From an uncultured Bacilli bacterium (lineage in GTDB: Bacteria; Bacillota_I; Bacilli_A; RF39; UBA660), in the NCBI GenBank assembly GCA_934085875.1, contig CAKOHQ010000019.1, positions 1 through 22,363 on the forward strand: 22,363 nt of DNA. Reading direction: 5' to 3'. Position 1 is the first letter of the stretch; every line of letters begins with the position of its first letter. Below, one piece after another: positions 5,555 to 14,767 of the stretch. Under the pieces are notes generated by a model that worked only from the letters and a program-made list of their open reading frames with translations, searched no databases and was not told where the DNA came from. The position numbers were made by a program, and so were the translations under genes.

Positions 5555-7574
5555 TATTATCCTCAAAAGCACTTTTATTTTTTCTCATTTGTATAGTTGC
5601 TTCATTAAAAGCATCCTCTACTAATTTTAAATCATCATTTATCATACTAAAACCAATTGCAACACCATATTCATAAGGTAACTTTTTAAATTCCTTAATT
5701 AATTTCTTTATATAATTAACAATTTGCTTTTCAGTGTACCCAACCATATATATCATAAATTCATTACCATCAGTACGTAACAATTCAGTATTTTCAAGTT
5801 GAGTTTTAAATAACGCATTAGCAGCAGCCTTAATTTGTTTATCTCCCTCTTCATGTCCAAAAGTATCATTTAAATATTTAATATTATTTAAATCAATAAC
5901 TATAACACATTGTGGATAAACAGTATTTTGATTCCATATCTCAAGTCTATCATTTAAATAATTTCTATTTTTCAAACTAGTAAGCATATCTACATATCTA
6001 ATTTTTTCATTATTTTTTATTTTTGTATTTAAAACTATCTTCTTCTTATTTCTAATCAAAATTATTATTCCAATAATAACAACAACAATTAATAGAATAA
6101 TATATTTTGCGAGTTTAACAGCTCTACTACCAGTTTCATAAGTTTTATAATATTCATTTAATCCACTATCAATAATTATATTAGGATTTAAAGTATTAAC
6201 ATAACTCTTAAATAATCTATAAAAGACATCACTATTATTTTTATAATAAAAACTATAAGTTTGATCTTTAGCAACATCACTTAAAATAATATCAACATTA
6301 TTTAAACTATCAACTAAATAACTATCATAATAATATTTATCAACTAAAACTAAATTACCTTTTTTTATTAATCTTTTAACATCACCAGATTTTTTATATG
6401 TTTTAGTAATAATATTATTATATTGACTTAAATATTGATATAAGTTAGAATTCTCTAAAACATATATTTCACCATTATAAGATTTTAAAGAATCTAAATT
6501 AACTCCTAATTTTCTATCACTTATTAAATAATAATTAATTAATAAATTAGTATTAATTTTACTATATTTTCCAGTATAAACATTTTGATTAAAGAATAAA
6601 TCTATTTTATTTTTATCTATATCAAATTTTAAGTCTTTATATTTTCTAATTCTATTATAATCAAAATCAATATCACTAAATTCATTAAATGATTTTAAGT
6701 ATTCATTTACTATACCAGTTAATTTTCCTTTAGATAATAATTGATAAGGTTGATAAACCAAGAAATCAAATTTATAATTTTTATCTGTTAATTTATCTTC
6801 TTCAGCATCACTAATATTTAAACTTTCTATAAATAATTTATAATTGTTTTCATTATAGCTATCTAAACAATTATTATTTATCCATTTATTATAATACTTT
6901 TTAACAATAGAATTTAATGTATCATCTCCACCTAAATGTAAATAATAATATATTTTAGCATCATTAAAGAAATAACAAATATTATAACCTTTATTAATAA
7001 TCTTATCTTTATATTGATTTAAAGGAACAATTATATAAGAAACTTTATTATCATTAAAATCTTGAAATAAAGTATCCATATTTTCATATGATTTTATTGT
7101 TCCACTTAAATTATAATAATTACTTATATAACTTAGATCAGAACTATTAACCCCAATATTTTGATCTTTAATATCTTTAATATCATAAATAGTATTATCA
7201 TCTAAACTTAATAAAACATAATAATCAGTATATATTAACAAATCTCTTTTATCATAAGTTGTATCAACATTAAATCCAAATGAATCATTCTTATTATCTA
7301 TTGAATATACTGTACTATTTAATTTTAAATCTAATTCTTCATCTAAATCGTTAACAAAATCAAAAAATACTCCATTACCACTTTTTCCAAAAACATTAAC
7401 ATCATTTAAAACATTAATAGTATAAACACTGTTTTTATTATTGCTTATCCATGTCTTTTCACTTATAGTCAAACTGTTTTCATCTTTAAATATTTTATAA
7501 ATACCAAATACTATACCAGATATAATAAATATAGCAATAACTGAAATAATAATAATTTTTTTAAATTTTTTCAT
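5544..7574 (-). CDS. membrane receptor with degenerate GGDEF domain, 676 aa
   Basis: An N-terminal membrane helix (about 7-28) is followed by a large extracytoplasmic region (about 30-485). This resembles two tandem periplasmic-binding-type lobes (for example KDQNIGVNSSDLSYI near 135). Next come a second membrane helix (about 488-507) and a cytoplasmic GGDEF-like domain (about 525-665). The domain has DMLTSLKNRNYL and DLNNIKYLNDTFGHEEGD. The active-site GGDEF is DGNEF (602-606), with Asn in place of a metal-binding acidic residue, so diguanylate cyclase activity is doubtful. It could be a nucleotide-sensing or structural relic. The ATG follows AGGTGATGTT, overlapping the stop of the 157-aa gene upstream; an extracytoplasmic partnership with that protein is likely but inferred. 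Confidence 0.85.
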   Translation of the reverse strand: MKKFKKIIIISVIAIFIISGIVFGIYKIFKDENSLTISEKTWISNNKNSVYTINVLNDVNVFGKSGNGVFFDFVNDLDEELDLKLNSTVYSIDNKNDSFGFNVDTTYDKRDLLIYTDYYVLLSLDDNTIYDIKDIKDQNIGVNSSDLSYISNYYNLSGTIKSYENMDTLFQDFNDNKVSYIIVPLNQYKDKIINKGYNICYFFNDAKIYYYLHLGGDDTLNSIVKKYYNKWINNNCLDSYNENNYKLFIESLNISDAEEDKLTDKNYKFDFLVYQPYQLLSKGKLTGIVNEYLKSFNEFSDIDFDYNRIRKYKDLKFDIDKNKIDLFFNQNVYTGKYSKINTNLLINYYLISDRKLGVNLDSLKSYNGEIYVLENSNLYQYLSQYNNIITKTYKKSGDVKRLIKKGNLVLVDKYYYDSYLVDSLNNVDIILSDVAKDQTYSFYYKNNSDVFYRLFKSYVNTLNPNIIIDSGLNEYYKTYETGSRAVKLAKYIILLIVVVIIGIIILIRNKKKIVLNTKIKNNEKIRYVDMLTSLKNRNYLNDRLEIWNQNTVYPQCVIVIDLNNIKYLNDTFGHEEGDKQIKAAANALFKTQLENTELLRTDGNEFMIYMVGYTEKQIVNYIKKLIKEFKKLPYEYGVAIGFSMINDDLKLVEDAFNEATIQMRKNKSAFEDNNDK

Positions 7575-7582
7575 AACATCAC

Positions 7583-8056
7583 CTATTGAACATAATTAGT
7601 CCATTTTATAACAGAATTACCTGCTTTAATATATCCCATAACTGGAAAATTTTCTTCTATATTGCTATCTTTGTTAGATACAATATATTGAATATCATAA
7701 AATTTCTTTTCATCTTCACTAAATGCTTCTAATGAAGTTTGACATATTGCTTCACTATCAGCATGTTTTCCAGTTTTTAATTCAATATTAACATATATTA
7801 ATTTACCTTTAATATCAATATTAACATTATTTACCAATTCATTTTCTTTTATTTTATTTATTACTTCACTTCTTTTAGTATCTGTTATTTTTACAGTATC
7901 AATACCTTCTAGTCTATTACCATATTTATCTTTAGTTGTTTGACCAACAAAATATACAATAACACCAACCAATATGGATACAATACAAACTAAAGATACA
8001 ATCATTAAAATAGAATACACTCTATTTCTTTTATAAAATTCCTTAAATTTTTTCAT
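7583..8056 (-). CDS. hypothetical single-pass membrane protein, 157 aa
   Basis: Family not recognised. The N-terminus has a basic stretch (MKKFKEFYKRNR), a long hydrophobic helix (about 13-38), then an extracytoplasmic domain of about 115 residues with an alternating strand/helix pattern (VKITDTKRSEVINKI, GKLIYVNIELKTG, FYDIQYIVSN). It has one Cys outside the membrane. It is first gene of the operon with the GGDEF receptor (8 nt gap) and the YihY protein. The ATG (8056) follows AAGAGGTGG. The extracytoplasmic domain may support the receptor; this is inference from order only. Confidence 0.7.
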   Translation of the reverse strand: MKKFKEFYKRNRVYSILMIVSLVCIVSILVGVIVYFVGQTTKDKYGNRLEGIDTVKITDTKRSEVINKIKENELVNNVNIDIKGKLIYVNIELKTGKHADSEAICQTSLEAFSEDEKKFYDIQYIVSNKDSNIEENFPVMGYIKAGNSVIKWTNYVQ

Positions 8057-8078
8057 AATCCACCTCTTTAATAAAATA

Positions 8079-8107
8079 ATTATACAATATAATTAATGTT
8101 TATTCAA
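8079..8107 (-). promoter_or_regulatory. sigma-A promoter for the GGDEF/yihY operon
   Basis: On the minus strand: -35 TTGAAT (8107-8102), 17 nt, -10 TATAAT (8084-8079), with the start codon about 23 nt further on at 8056. Confidence 0.65.
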
Positions 8108-8130
8108 TTATAACATTTTTTAGACAAATC

Positions 8131-8155
8131 AAAAAAGATTCACAAAAGCAAATCT
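8131..8155 (-). terminator. Rho-independent terminator after ligA
   Basis: On the minus strand, agatttgc and gtgaatct form an 8-bp stem with two G-T pairs and a TTTT loop, followed by six T. The TAG stop of ligA is inside the stem region. Confidence 0.6.
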
Positions 8156-10133
8156 ATTTTAACATATCATCTAATTTTTCTTCATCCCAAATTTCAATAC
8201 CTAATTTCAACGCTTTATCATATTTAGAACCAGCATCTTTTCCTACAATTACTACATCAGTTTTCTTACTAACACTTTCACTAGTAAGGCCACCATTATT
8301 TTCAATTATTTGTTTAACTTCATCTCTAGAATATTTATCAAGAGTTCCAGTAACAACAAATTTCTTGTTAACAAAGTTATCGTTTTCCACAATATCTTCA
8401 CCAATGTATTCCATATTAACACCAATATTTTTTAAATTGTTAATAAGTTCTATATTATCCACATCTTGAAAGAAACAAACAATGTTTTTAGCTAAAATTG
8501 GTCCCATATCTTTAATAGATTCCAACTCTTCATACGTAGCATTCATCAAATTATCTATATTTTTATACCTCTTTGCCAAAAGCTTTGCATTCTTTTCACC
8601 AATACCACTGATTCCAATAGCAAAAATTAATCTTTCAACACTATTTTCTTTGCTAACTTCAATACTTTCTATTAAATTATTAACACTCTTATCTCCAAAA
8701 CCTTCAAGTTCTATTAAATCTTTTTTCTTATCTTTCAAATTATAAATATCTATAATATTCTTTATAATTCCCATATTATAAAAATCTTCTATAATTCTAT
8801 CTCCTAATCCATCAATATTCATTGCTTTTCTACTTACAAAATGAATTAAAGATTCAATATTTCTTTTGCTACATTTATCATTCATACAGAAATAATCTAT
8901 ACCCGTTTTGCTTAATACTAAATTACTTCCACAAATAGGGCACTTCTTAATCATAACAAATTCTTTTTCAGTTCCATCTCTACGTTCTTTAACAGGTCCA
9001 ACAACTTCTGGAATTACATCTCCAGCTTTTCTAATACTAACAATATCACCAATTTTTAAATCTTTGTCAATAACATATTGTTCATTATGAAGAGTTGCAC
9101 GTCTAACAGTACTTCCAGCAACTAAAACAGGTTCCAAAACAGCATTAGGTGTAATCTGACCAGTTCTTCCAACAGTAAATATTATATCAGTTAATTTAGT
9201 TAATACTTCAGTTGCAGGAAATTTATAAGCAGTTGCCCATTTAGGATACTTTTGAGTATATCCTAATTTCTTTTGAGTATCAATATCATTAACTTTAATT
9301 ACAACTCCATCTATATCATAAGGCAGTTCACTTCTAATACTTCCCTTTTCATTAATAAATTCTAATATACCATTAACATTATTAACTAGTCTATTATTAG
9401 GATTAGTTTTAAAACCTAATTCTTTCATAAACTCTAAAGCTTCTAAATGAGTTTTAATTCCATAATCTTCTGGATTAGGTAAATGATATATAAATGTATC
9501 TAATTTTCTTTGTCGTGCAATATTACTATCTAATTGTCTAATAGAACCAGCAGCGGCATTTCTACAATTTTGAAACAAAGGCAAATTCTGTTCTTTACGT
9601 AATTTATTTAAATCATCTAAAACTTTTTTAGACATAAATATTTCCCCACGAACTTCAATATCTATATCTTTTTTTCTTTTAAGTGGTATACTCTTAATAG
9701 TTTTAGCATTATGTGTTATATCTTCCCCAACAACACCATCACCACGTGTTGCGGCACTAACAAACTTACCATTTTTATATTTCAATGAAACAGATAAACC
9801 ATCTATTTTAAGTTCACATACATAACTAGGATGAAATCCTTCTTTAGCTATTCTATTATCAAATTCCATTATTTCAGATTCGTTAAAAACATTACTTAAG
9901 CTAAGCATTGGAATTTCATGTCTTATTTTTTTAAAACCATCAATAACTTCTCCACCTATTTTTTGTGTAGGACTATCATCTCTAACAAATTCAGGATGTT
10001 CTTTTTCTAGATTTATAAGTTCTCTTAAATACTTATCAAATTCTTGATCTGTTATAGTAGGATTGTCCAATACATGATATTCATAATTAGCCTTATTTAA
10101 TATATCAACTAACTCATTATATCTATCTAACAT
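8154..10133 (-). CDS. ligA: NAD-dependent DNA ligase LigA, 659 aa
   Basis: LigA seals nicks in duplex DNA during replication and repair, using NAD+ as adenylate donor. Domains in order: Ia with YxYHV-type residues (NYEYHVLDNPTITDQEFD); the adenylation domain with the catalytic Lys in CELKIDGLS (K109) and SIRQLDSNIARQR; an OB fold with VGRTGQITPNAVLEPV; a zinc finger CPICG...CMNDKC; helix-hairpin-helix repeats (GLGDRIIEDF, GIGEKNAKLLAKRY); and a C-terminal BRCT domain (KKFVVTGTLDKYSRDEV). The length is complete for the family (about 670). The ATG follows GGTGATAATTT, 6 nt after the nucleotidyltransferase stop. It is last gene of the pcrA operon, the usual Bacillota pairing. Confidence 0.98.
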   Translation of the reverse strand: MLDRYNELVDILNKANYEYHVLDNPTITDQEFDKYLRELINLEKEHPEFVRDDSPTQKIGGEVIDGFKKIRHEIPMLSLSNVFNESEIMEFDNRIAKEGFHPSYVCELKIDGLSVSLKYKNGKFVSAATRGDGVVGEDITHNAKTIKSIPLKRKKDIDIEVRGEIFMSKKVLDDLNKLRKEQNLPLFQNCRNAAAGSIRQLDSNIARQRKLDTFIYHLPNPEDYGIKTHLEALEFMKELGFKTNPNNRLVNNVNGILEFINEKGSIRSELPYDIDGVVIKVNDIDTQKKLGYTQKYPKWATAYKFPATEVLTKLTDIIFTVGRTGQITPNAVLEPVLVAGSTVRRATLHNEQYVIDKDLKIGDIVSIRKAGDVIPEVVGPVKERRDGTEKEFVMIKKCPICGSNLVLSKTGIDYFCMNDKCSKRNIESLIHFVSRKAMNIDGLGDRIIEDFYNMGIIKNIIDIYNLKDKKKDLIELEGFGDKSVNNLIESIEVSKENSVERLIFAIGISGIGEKNAKLLAKRYKNIDNLMNATYEELESIKDMGPILAKNIVCFFQDVDNIELINNLKNIGVNMEYIGEDIVENDNFVNKKFVVTGTLDKYSRDEVKQIIENNGGLTSESVSKKTDVVIVGKDAGSKYDKALKLGIEIWDEEKLDDMLK

Positions 10134-10139
10134 AAATTA

Positions 10140-11024
10140 TCACCATAAATTCTTATTATATTCACCATTATTAATTAAATTATTTATAGCATTTTTAACA
10201 CTATCTTTATCTTCTTTATAAGTAACTCCATACCAAACACTATCTGTTTCAATAACTTTAACACTTATATCACCAGATTTAATATGTAGATCAACTACTT
10301 CAGGAATTAAAAATTCATCTTTTTCTTTATCTTTAATATTATTTAAGAAACTAACAAAATCATTCTCTAAATAATCAAATATTTTTGGAGTAAACAATAA
10401 CATATTCATACTAACTAATCTATTAAGTTCTACATCATATTCTTTACCATCTACTAAAGACTTACAATGTATATGTTCATCTACTTTTTCTATACTACTT
10501 TCATTTATACCAGTAAGTACTCCATTTTCTATTTCACAAACACCACGTTTAACACTGCCATTTTCTGTTATAGTATTACATGCTCTGTACCCAATCAAAC
10601 CAAATTCTTTATCACTTATTCCATCTTTCAAATATTGATAAGCTTTAACAAACGAATTTCTTCCATAAAAATCATCAGCATTTATTATTGCAAAAGGCTC
10701 ATTTATAGCATTTTTACATTCCAAAATAGCATGTCCAGTTCCCCAAGGTTTAACTCTTTCAAAATCTATATTAACTGGAACATCTTCCATTTTTTGAAAT
10801 ACATATTCTACATCAATTTTATCTTCTACTCTTTTACCAATAGTATTTTTAAAATCTTCATACATTTCTTCTTTAATAACAAATACTATCTTATTAAATC
10901 CTGCCTTCTTTGCATCATACACTGAATAATCAATAATAAATTCTCCATTAGGACCCATAGGTTCCATTTGTTTTAAACCACCAAATCTGCTACCCATACC
11001 AGCAGCTAATATTAATAATGTCAT
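10140..11024 (-). CDS. sugar-phosphate nucleotidyltransferase family protein, 294 aa
   Basis: This is a GT-A-fold nucleotidyltransferase. The N-terminal nucleotide-binding loop is LAAGMGSRFGGLKQ (6-19), a variant of the G-x-G-T/S-R signature. Further marks are PWGTGHAILECKNAINEPFA, the metal-binding NADDFYG, GLIGYR, and GSVKRGVCEIENG. Such enzymes transfer a nucleotidyl group to a sugar or alcohol phosphate for cell-surface polymer synthesis; the substrate cannot be read from sequence. It is inserted between pcrA and ligA. Its AGGAGG site overlaps the pcrA stop (TAGGAGG), so translation is probably coupled. No glycosyltransferase is nearby to suggest a pathway. Confidence 0.88.
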   Translation of the reverse strand: MTLLILAAGMGSRFGGLKQMEPMGPNGEFIIDYSVYDAKKAGFNKIVFVIKEEMYEDFKNTIGKRVEDKIDVEYVFQKMEDVPVNIDFERVKPWGTGHAILECKNAINEPFAIINADDFYGRNSFVKAYQYLKDGISDKEFGLIGYRACNTITENGSVKRGVCEIENGVLTGINESSIEKVDEHIHCKSLVDGKEYDVELNRLVSMNMLLFTPKIFDYLENDFVSFLNNIKDKEKDEFLIPEVVDLHIKSGDISVKVIETDSVWYGVTYKEDKDSVKNAINNLINNGEYNKNLW

Positions 11025-11036
11025 AACTCTTTCCTC

Positions 11037-13118
11037 CTATAATTTACTAATACTTTTATGATTTTTCATTAATTTTTTAACTCCACTTTTAAATGCAACG
11101 TCAATTAAGTCACCATTCATATTTACTACAACACCAGTACCCAAACTTTCATGACTAATGATATCACCTATTTTAATTTCCGCATTTTCACTCTTGTTAT
11201 ACATTTTTTTAGTATCAATTTTCTTTTCTACTTTGACACCCACATCATTTTCTTCAATACAATTGCTATCAATTTCATCTATAAATCTACTAGGCATATT
11301 CATTGTGTCTTTACCATATAACATTCTTCTTTTGGCATTAGATATATATAATCTTTCTCTAGCTCTTGTAATACCAACATAACACAAACGTCTTTCTTCT
11401 TCAATACCATTTTCCATCAAACTCATTGTATGTGGAAATAATCCCTCTTCCATACCAATTAAAAATACTACATCAAACTCTAAACCTTTTGCACTATGTA
11501 TAGTCATCAAAGTAACTTCATCACCATCTTCTTTATGACTAGACATATCACTTATCAAACTAATTTCTTCCAAGAACTCACCTAAACTAACCATACCAGT
11601 TCTCTCTTCAAACGAAGCAGTAATACTTTTAAATTCCATCAAGTTATCAAGTCTTAATTCATTTTCTAATGTTTTATCTTCTTCTAATTCACGTCTCAAA
11701 CCAGTTTTAGTCAAAACACTATCAATTAATTCTGTCAAACTCATGTTATTGCTATCATTAACTAAATCAGTTATTAAATTCTTAAATTCAATTTCTTTAT
11801 TAGTAGATAAAGCATCAAACATACTTATACCTTCTAACATACTAACATTCTCTAAATTTTTAATAGCAGCATCTCCTATACCACGTTTAGGAACATTAAT
11901 AATTCTTCTTAAACTAACTTCATCATTATTATTATATATAAGTCTTAAATAACTAATTAAATCTTTAATTTCTTTTCTATTATAAAAGTAATAGCTGCCA
12001 ACAACTTTATAAGGTATCCCTTTAGCAAGCATTCCTTCTTCAACTACACGACTTTGTGCATTTGTTCTATAAAGTATTCCAATATCTTTTCTATCATATC
12101 CTTGATTTAAAAGCTTATTTATCTCTTCAATAACAAGTGTAATCTCATGTTTTTCATCATAAGCTCTCATATACTTAATCTTAATACCTTCACCCTTTTC
12201 ACTCCATAATTTTAAATCTTTTCTCTCTTTATTATTTTTTATTACAGAGTTAGCAGCATTAAGTATATTATTAGTACTTCTATAATTTTCTTCCAACTTA
12301 ATAACTTTACAATCTTTATAATCTCTTTCAAAATTTAATATATTTCTATAATCAGCTTGCCTAAAAGCATAAATACTTTGATTCATATCACCAACAACAA
12401 ATATATTTTTATTCTTATTTGCAAGCAACTTAGTTAATTTATACTGCACTGGATTAGTATCTTGATACTCATCTATTAAAATATATTTATATCTATTCTG
12501 ATATTGTTCTAATATATCTTTATGTTCACTAAATAATATTACAGGTTTACATAATAAGTCATCAAAATCTATACTATTATTCTTAATCATTTTATCTAGA
12601 TAAATATGATAAACTTCTTTAACAACTAAATCTATATCTGTATTAAAACACTTTTCTATTTCCATATCACTTAACATTTGACTTTTAATCAAACTAATTT
12701 TATTTCTTATATAATAAGGACTATAATGTTTAGGATCTAAATTCTTATCTTTAAGTATTTTTTTTATTATACTTAACACATCATCACTATCTATTATAGT
12801 AAAGTTTTTATCTAATCCTAAATACATATAATTTTCTCTTATTATCCTAAGTCCAAATGAATGAAATGTTCCTATAAAACTAGATATATCATATCCAAAT
12901 ATTTTATTAACTCTCTCTTTCATTTCTTTAGCAGCTTTATTTGTAAATGTTATTGCAAGTATATTATAATCTCTTATTCCATTTTCAATTAAATATGCAA
13001 TTCTAGTAGTAAGCACTTTAGTTTTACCACTACCAGCACCAGCCATTACCAAGCATGGTCCATCTATATGTTTAACAGCTTCTATCTGTTGCTTATTTAA
13101 ATTATTTAATAGTTCCAT
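11037..13118 (-). CDS. pcrA: ATP-dependent DNA helicase PcrA/UvrD, 693 aa
   Basis: This is a superfamily 1A 3'-5' helicase for repair, rolling-circle replication and removal of RNA polymerase or RecA from DNA. Motifs in order: Q-motif LNKQQIEAV; Walker A AGAGSGKT (26-33); Ia AITFTNKAAKEMKERV; Ib GTFHSFGLRII; Walker B DEYQDTNP; III GDMNQSIYAFR; IV NYRSTNNIL; V TIHSAKGLEFDVVFLIG; VI YVGITRARERLY. The C-terminus carries the Tudor-like domain that contacts RNA polymerase in B. subtilis PcrA (GDIISHESLGTGVVV...FKSGVKKL). The ATG (13118) follows GAGGTAGAT. It leads an operon with the nucleotidyltransferase and ligA. Confidence 0.98.
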   Translation of the reverse strand: MELLNNLNKQQIEAVKHIDGPCLVMAGAGSGKTKVLTTRIAYLIENGIRDYNILAITFTNKAAKEMKERVNKIFGYDISSFIGTFHSFGLRIIRENYMYLGLDKNFTIIDSDDVLSIIKKILKDKNLDPKHYSPYYIRNKISLIKSQMLSDMEIEKCFNTDIDLVVKEVYHIYLDKMIKNNSIDFDDLLCKPVILFSEHKDILEQYQNRYKYILIDEYQDTNPVQYKLTKLLANKNKNIFVVGDMNQSIYAFRQADYRNILNFERDYKDCKVIKLEENYRSTNNILNAANSVIKNNKERKDLKLWSEKGEGIKIKYMRAYDEKHEITLVIEEINKLLNQGYDRKDIGILYRTNAQSRVVEEGMLAKGIPYKVVGSYYFYNRKEIKDLISYLRLIYNNNDEVSLRRIINVPKRGIGDAAIKNLENVSMLEGISMFDALSTNKEIEFKNLITDLVNDSNNMSLTELIDSVLTKTGLRRELEEDKTLENELRLDNLMEFKSITASFEERTGMVSLGEFLEEISLISDMSSHKEDGDEVTLMTIHSAKGLEFDVVFLIGMEEGLFPHTMSLMENGIEEERRLCYVGITRARERLYISNAKRRMLYGKDTMNMPSRFIDEIDSNCIEENDVGVKVEKKIDTKKMYNKSENAEIKIGDIISHESLGTGVVVNMNGDLIDVAFKSGVKKLMKNHKSISKL

Positions 13119-13138
13119 ATCTACCTCACATATTAACT

Positions 13139-13147
13139 ATTATATCA
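13139..13147 (-). promoter_or_regulatory. extended -10 promoter for the pcrA operon
   Basis: On the minus strand TGATATAAT (13147-13139) is an extended -10 element (TGnTATAAT), about 20 nt before the pcrA ATG. A clear -35 is not seen 17 nt upstream, as is common for extended -10 promoters. Confidence 0.55.
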
Positions 13148-13201
13148 AATATCAATCTATTATTAAATACCTTTTTTTACAAAACAAAAACATTTGTTCA
13201 C

Positions 13202-13224
13202 AAAAAAACTACAAAGTTGTAGTT
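13202..13224 (-). terminator. Rho-independent terminator of the rdgB unit
   Basis: On the minus strand, aactaca and tgtagtt pair (7-8 bp, 2-4 nt loop), followed by a run of seven T (13208-13202). It begins 9 nt after the stop of the start-less reading frame at 13233-13406, rather than close behind the HD/kinase stop at 13403. Confidence 0.75.
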
Positions 13225-13232
13225 CTATTATT

Positions 13233-13406
13233 TTAACTTTCTAAAGATTTCTTTAATTCTACAATATACTCTATTCTAAGATTTATTTGATTAATTATTT
13301 TATCTATTCTTTCTTCTGATATCAACTTATTTGTTAAAAGAATATATTTAACTTCATCAGTAAAATTTTCTGAAATAGATTTTATAGTTATTTTTAAATA
13401 TTTTAT
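13233..13406 (-). pseudogene. start-less 57-codon reading frame, possible frameshifted tail of the HD/kinase gene
   Basis: Right after the HD/kinase stop, the -1 frame is open for 57 codons. Its protein-like composition includes ISENFTDEVKYILLTNK and ISEERIDKIINQINLRIEYI and ends at TAA (13235-13233), just before a terminator. No ATG or GTG in frame and no ribosome binding site is present. The one in-frame TTG (in NKLIS) lacks a Shine-Dalgarno. So it is not a normal independent gene. It may be the former C-terminal extension of the upstream protein, cut off by a one-base indel, or the remnant of a lost small gene. No slippery heptamer in the right frame was found at the junction. Confidence 0.4.
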
Positions 13407-14767
13407 TTAAATTCTTTTTTTATACATTTTTCAATATTTTCTTTTATATTAGTTAAATAATATTTTCTCATATCATCTAATATATAACCAATAACTTCAA
13501 AAGAAACTTCTCTTTGATTTCTATCAGTTGTATTAATTAAATAAAAATTAATATTTTCATTATTAGCCAATTCTTTCATATTTAATAACGATTTATTATA
13601 TTCATCCACGTTATCTTCATTTAAAAAATTTCTTTTTTCAATAGATAAATTAGCATTATAATCTCTACAAATTGCAGTAAAACTATCTGTATAGGTTGCA
13701 ATAACAATATTTATTTTATCTTTTATTAAAGGAATATATTCTAATTTATAATTATTATAATCTTTTAAATCTATTCCATCTTTTAAAAACAATCTATCTA
13801 CCCATATTAATCTATCAAAAAGTGACCTATCAACAATTATAATATCATTATTACATTCAATTGTTTCATTCAACTGTTTCAAAACATATTTAGGTATTTC
13901 AAAATTAACAACATTAGTATAATGATTTTTTAACTTAGGATATATATTTTTCTTATAATTATCAGAAGTAGTAAATTCCTCTAAAATATCAACACTAAAT
14001 TTACCTTTTTTAAAAAAGTCTTTTAAATTATTTATTAATGTAGTTTTGCCAGTTCTTGGTGTACCAGTAAACTCTATAACATATGGTTTAAAATTAAATA
14101 TAGTAGATAATTTTTTAATCTCCTGTTTTTGATAATGTATTTTTTTCAACATTTTAATTTCTTCTTCATTATCTTTAAATACATTATCTAAAATCTCAAA
14201 GTTATTAACGTCATTAAATAATTCATCAATTAAATTTTTTAACCTTTTAAACATTTCAGAATTTTCATCTTCATTGCTTACTAAATTTTCATACAATGAA
14301 GTAAAATACCACTTTTGTTTTTCATATCCTCTATTAAAATTTGAAAAATCATATTTACCATTTTTCTCAAATACTATTTGTAAATCTTCTAAATTTGATA
14401 TTTTATCAGCGCAAACAACTGCTTTATGCCTAATATCTAATGTTTTAACTTTATCAATTGTATATTGCTTTCTTTCTTCCCAAGATAATTTTTTATCTGG
14501 CTCACTATCCCCCATTACGAGTGATAAAATATCTTCTCCAAATTCTCTTAATATATCTTCTTCATTATATTTCGTATCTTCTATTATATCATGCAAATAA
14601 CCAGCAGCAATTACATTATCATCAAAATCATATTCACTCAAAATATTTGCAACATTTATTGGATGAATAATCATAGGTTTATCTTCTTCACTTTTTCTTA
14701 CCTGTCCATAATGAGCATTTATTGCAAATAATTTTGCTTGCTCTTTTATATCTACACCTAACATCAT
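13403..14767 (-). CDS. RSH-like HD hydrolase fused to P-loop kinase-like NTPase, 454 aa
   Basis: Residues about 8-180 are an HD domain of the RelA/SpoT/MESH1 type: AHYGQVRK, IIHPINVA (H35), YLHDIIEDT (H59, D60, E63, D64), FGEDILSLV, and ADKISNLEDL (D121, N125). Such domains hydrolyse (p)ppGpp or related nucleotides. Residues about 228-440 are a P-loop NTPase with FTGTPRTGKTT (G235-T243), a Walker B/lid-like IIIVDRSLFDRL (D313), and a thymidylate-kinase-like layout; its substrate is unknown. The ATG directly follows the TAG of rdgB (TAGATGATG), so the two are coupled. Sitting with the NTP-cleaning enzyme RdgB suggests a role in nucleotide or alarmone homeostasis. The end may be truncated (see 13233-13406). 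Confidence 0.85.
   Translation of the reverse strand: MMLGVDIKEQAKLFAINAHYGQVRKSEEDKPMIIHPINVANILSEYDFDDNVIAAGYLHDIIEDTKYNEEDILREFGEDILSLVMGDSEPDKKLSWEERKQYTIDKVKTLDIRHKAVVCADKISNLEDLQIVFEKNGKYDFSNFNRGYEKQKWYFTSLYENLVSNEDENSEMFKRLKNLIDELFNDVNNFEILDNVFKDNEEEIKMLKKIHYQKQEIKKLSTIFNFKPYVIEFTGTPRTGKTTLINNLKDFFKKGKFSVDILEEFTTSDNYKKNIYPKLKNHYTNVVNFEIPKYVLKQLNETIECNNDIIIVDRSLFDRLIWVDRLFLKDGIDLKDYNNYKLEYIPLIKDKINIVIATYTDSFTAICRDYNANLSIEKRNFLNEDNVDEYNKSLLNMKELANNENINFYLINTTDRNQREVSFEVIGYILDDMRKYYLTNIKENIEKCIKKEFK

Noticed and set aside
5555..5572. GTG start for the YihY-like gene at 5572
   Set aside because: GAGG is positioned for ATG 5554; the extra six residues have no ribosome binding site.
10467..10925. 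Plus-strand open frame of 152 codons inside the nucleotidyltransferase gene
   Set aside because: It is antisense to a clear enzyme gene, has a Phe/Tyr/Ile-rich composition typical of reversed AT-rich coding DNA, and has no convincing ribosome binding site.
13403..13412. Programmed -1 frameshift joining the HD/kinase gene to the trailing frame
   Set aside because: The codons before the stop (GAA TTT AAA TAA) do not form an X XXY YYZ heptamer in the zero frame, and no downstream stimulatory hairpin is evident close by.
14274..14670. Two overlapping plus-strand frames of 108 and 70 codons within the HD/kinase gene
   Set aside because: They are antisense to a motif-bearing HD domain and have low-complexity Leu/Tyr/His/Ser composition; shadows of the real gene.
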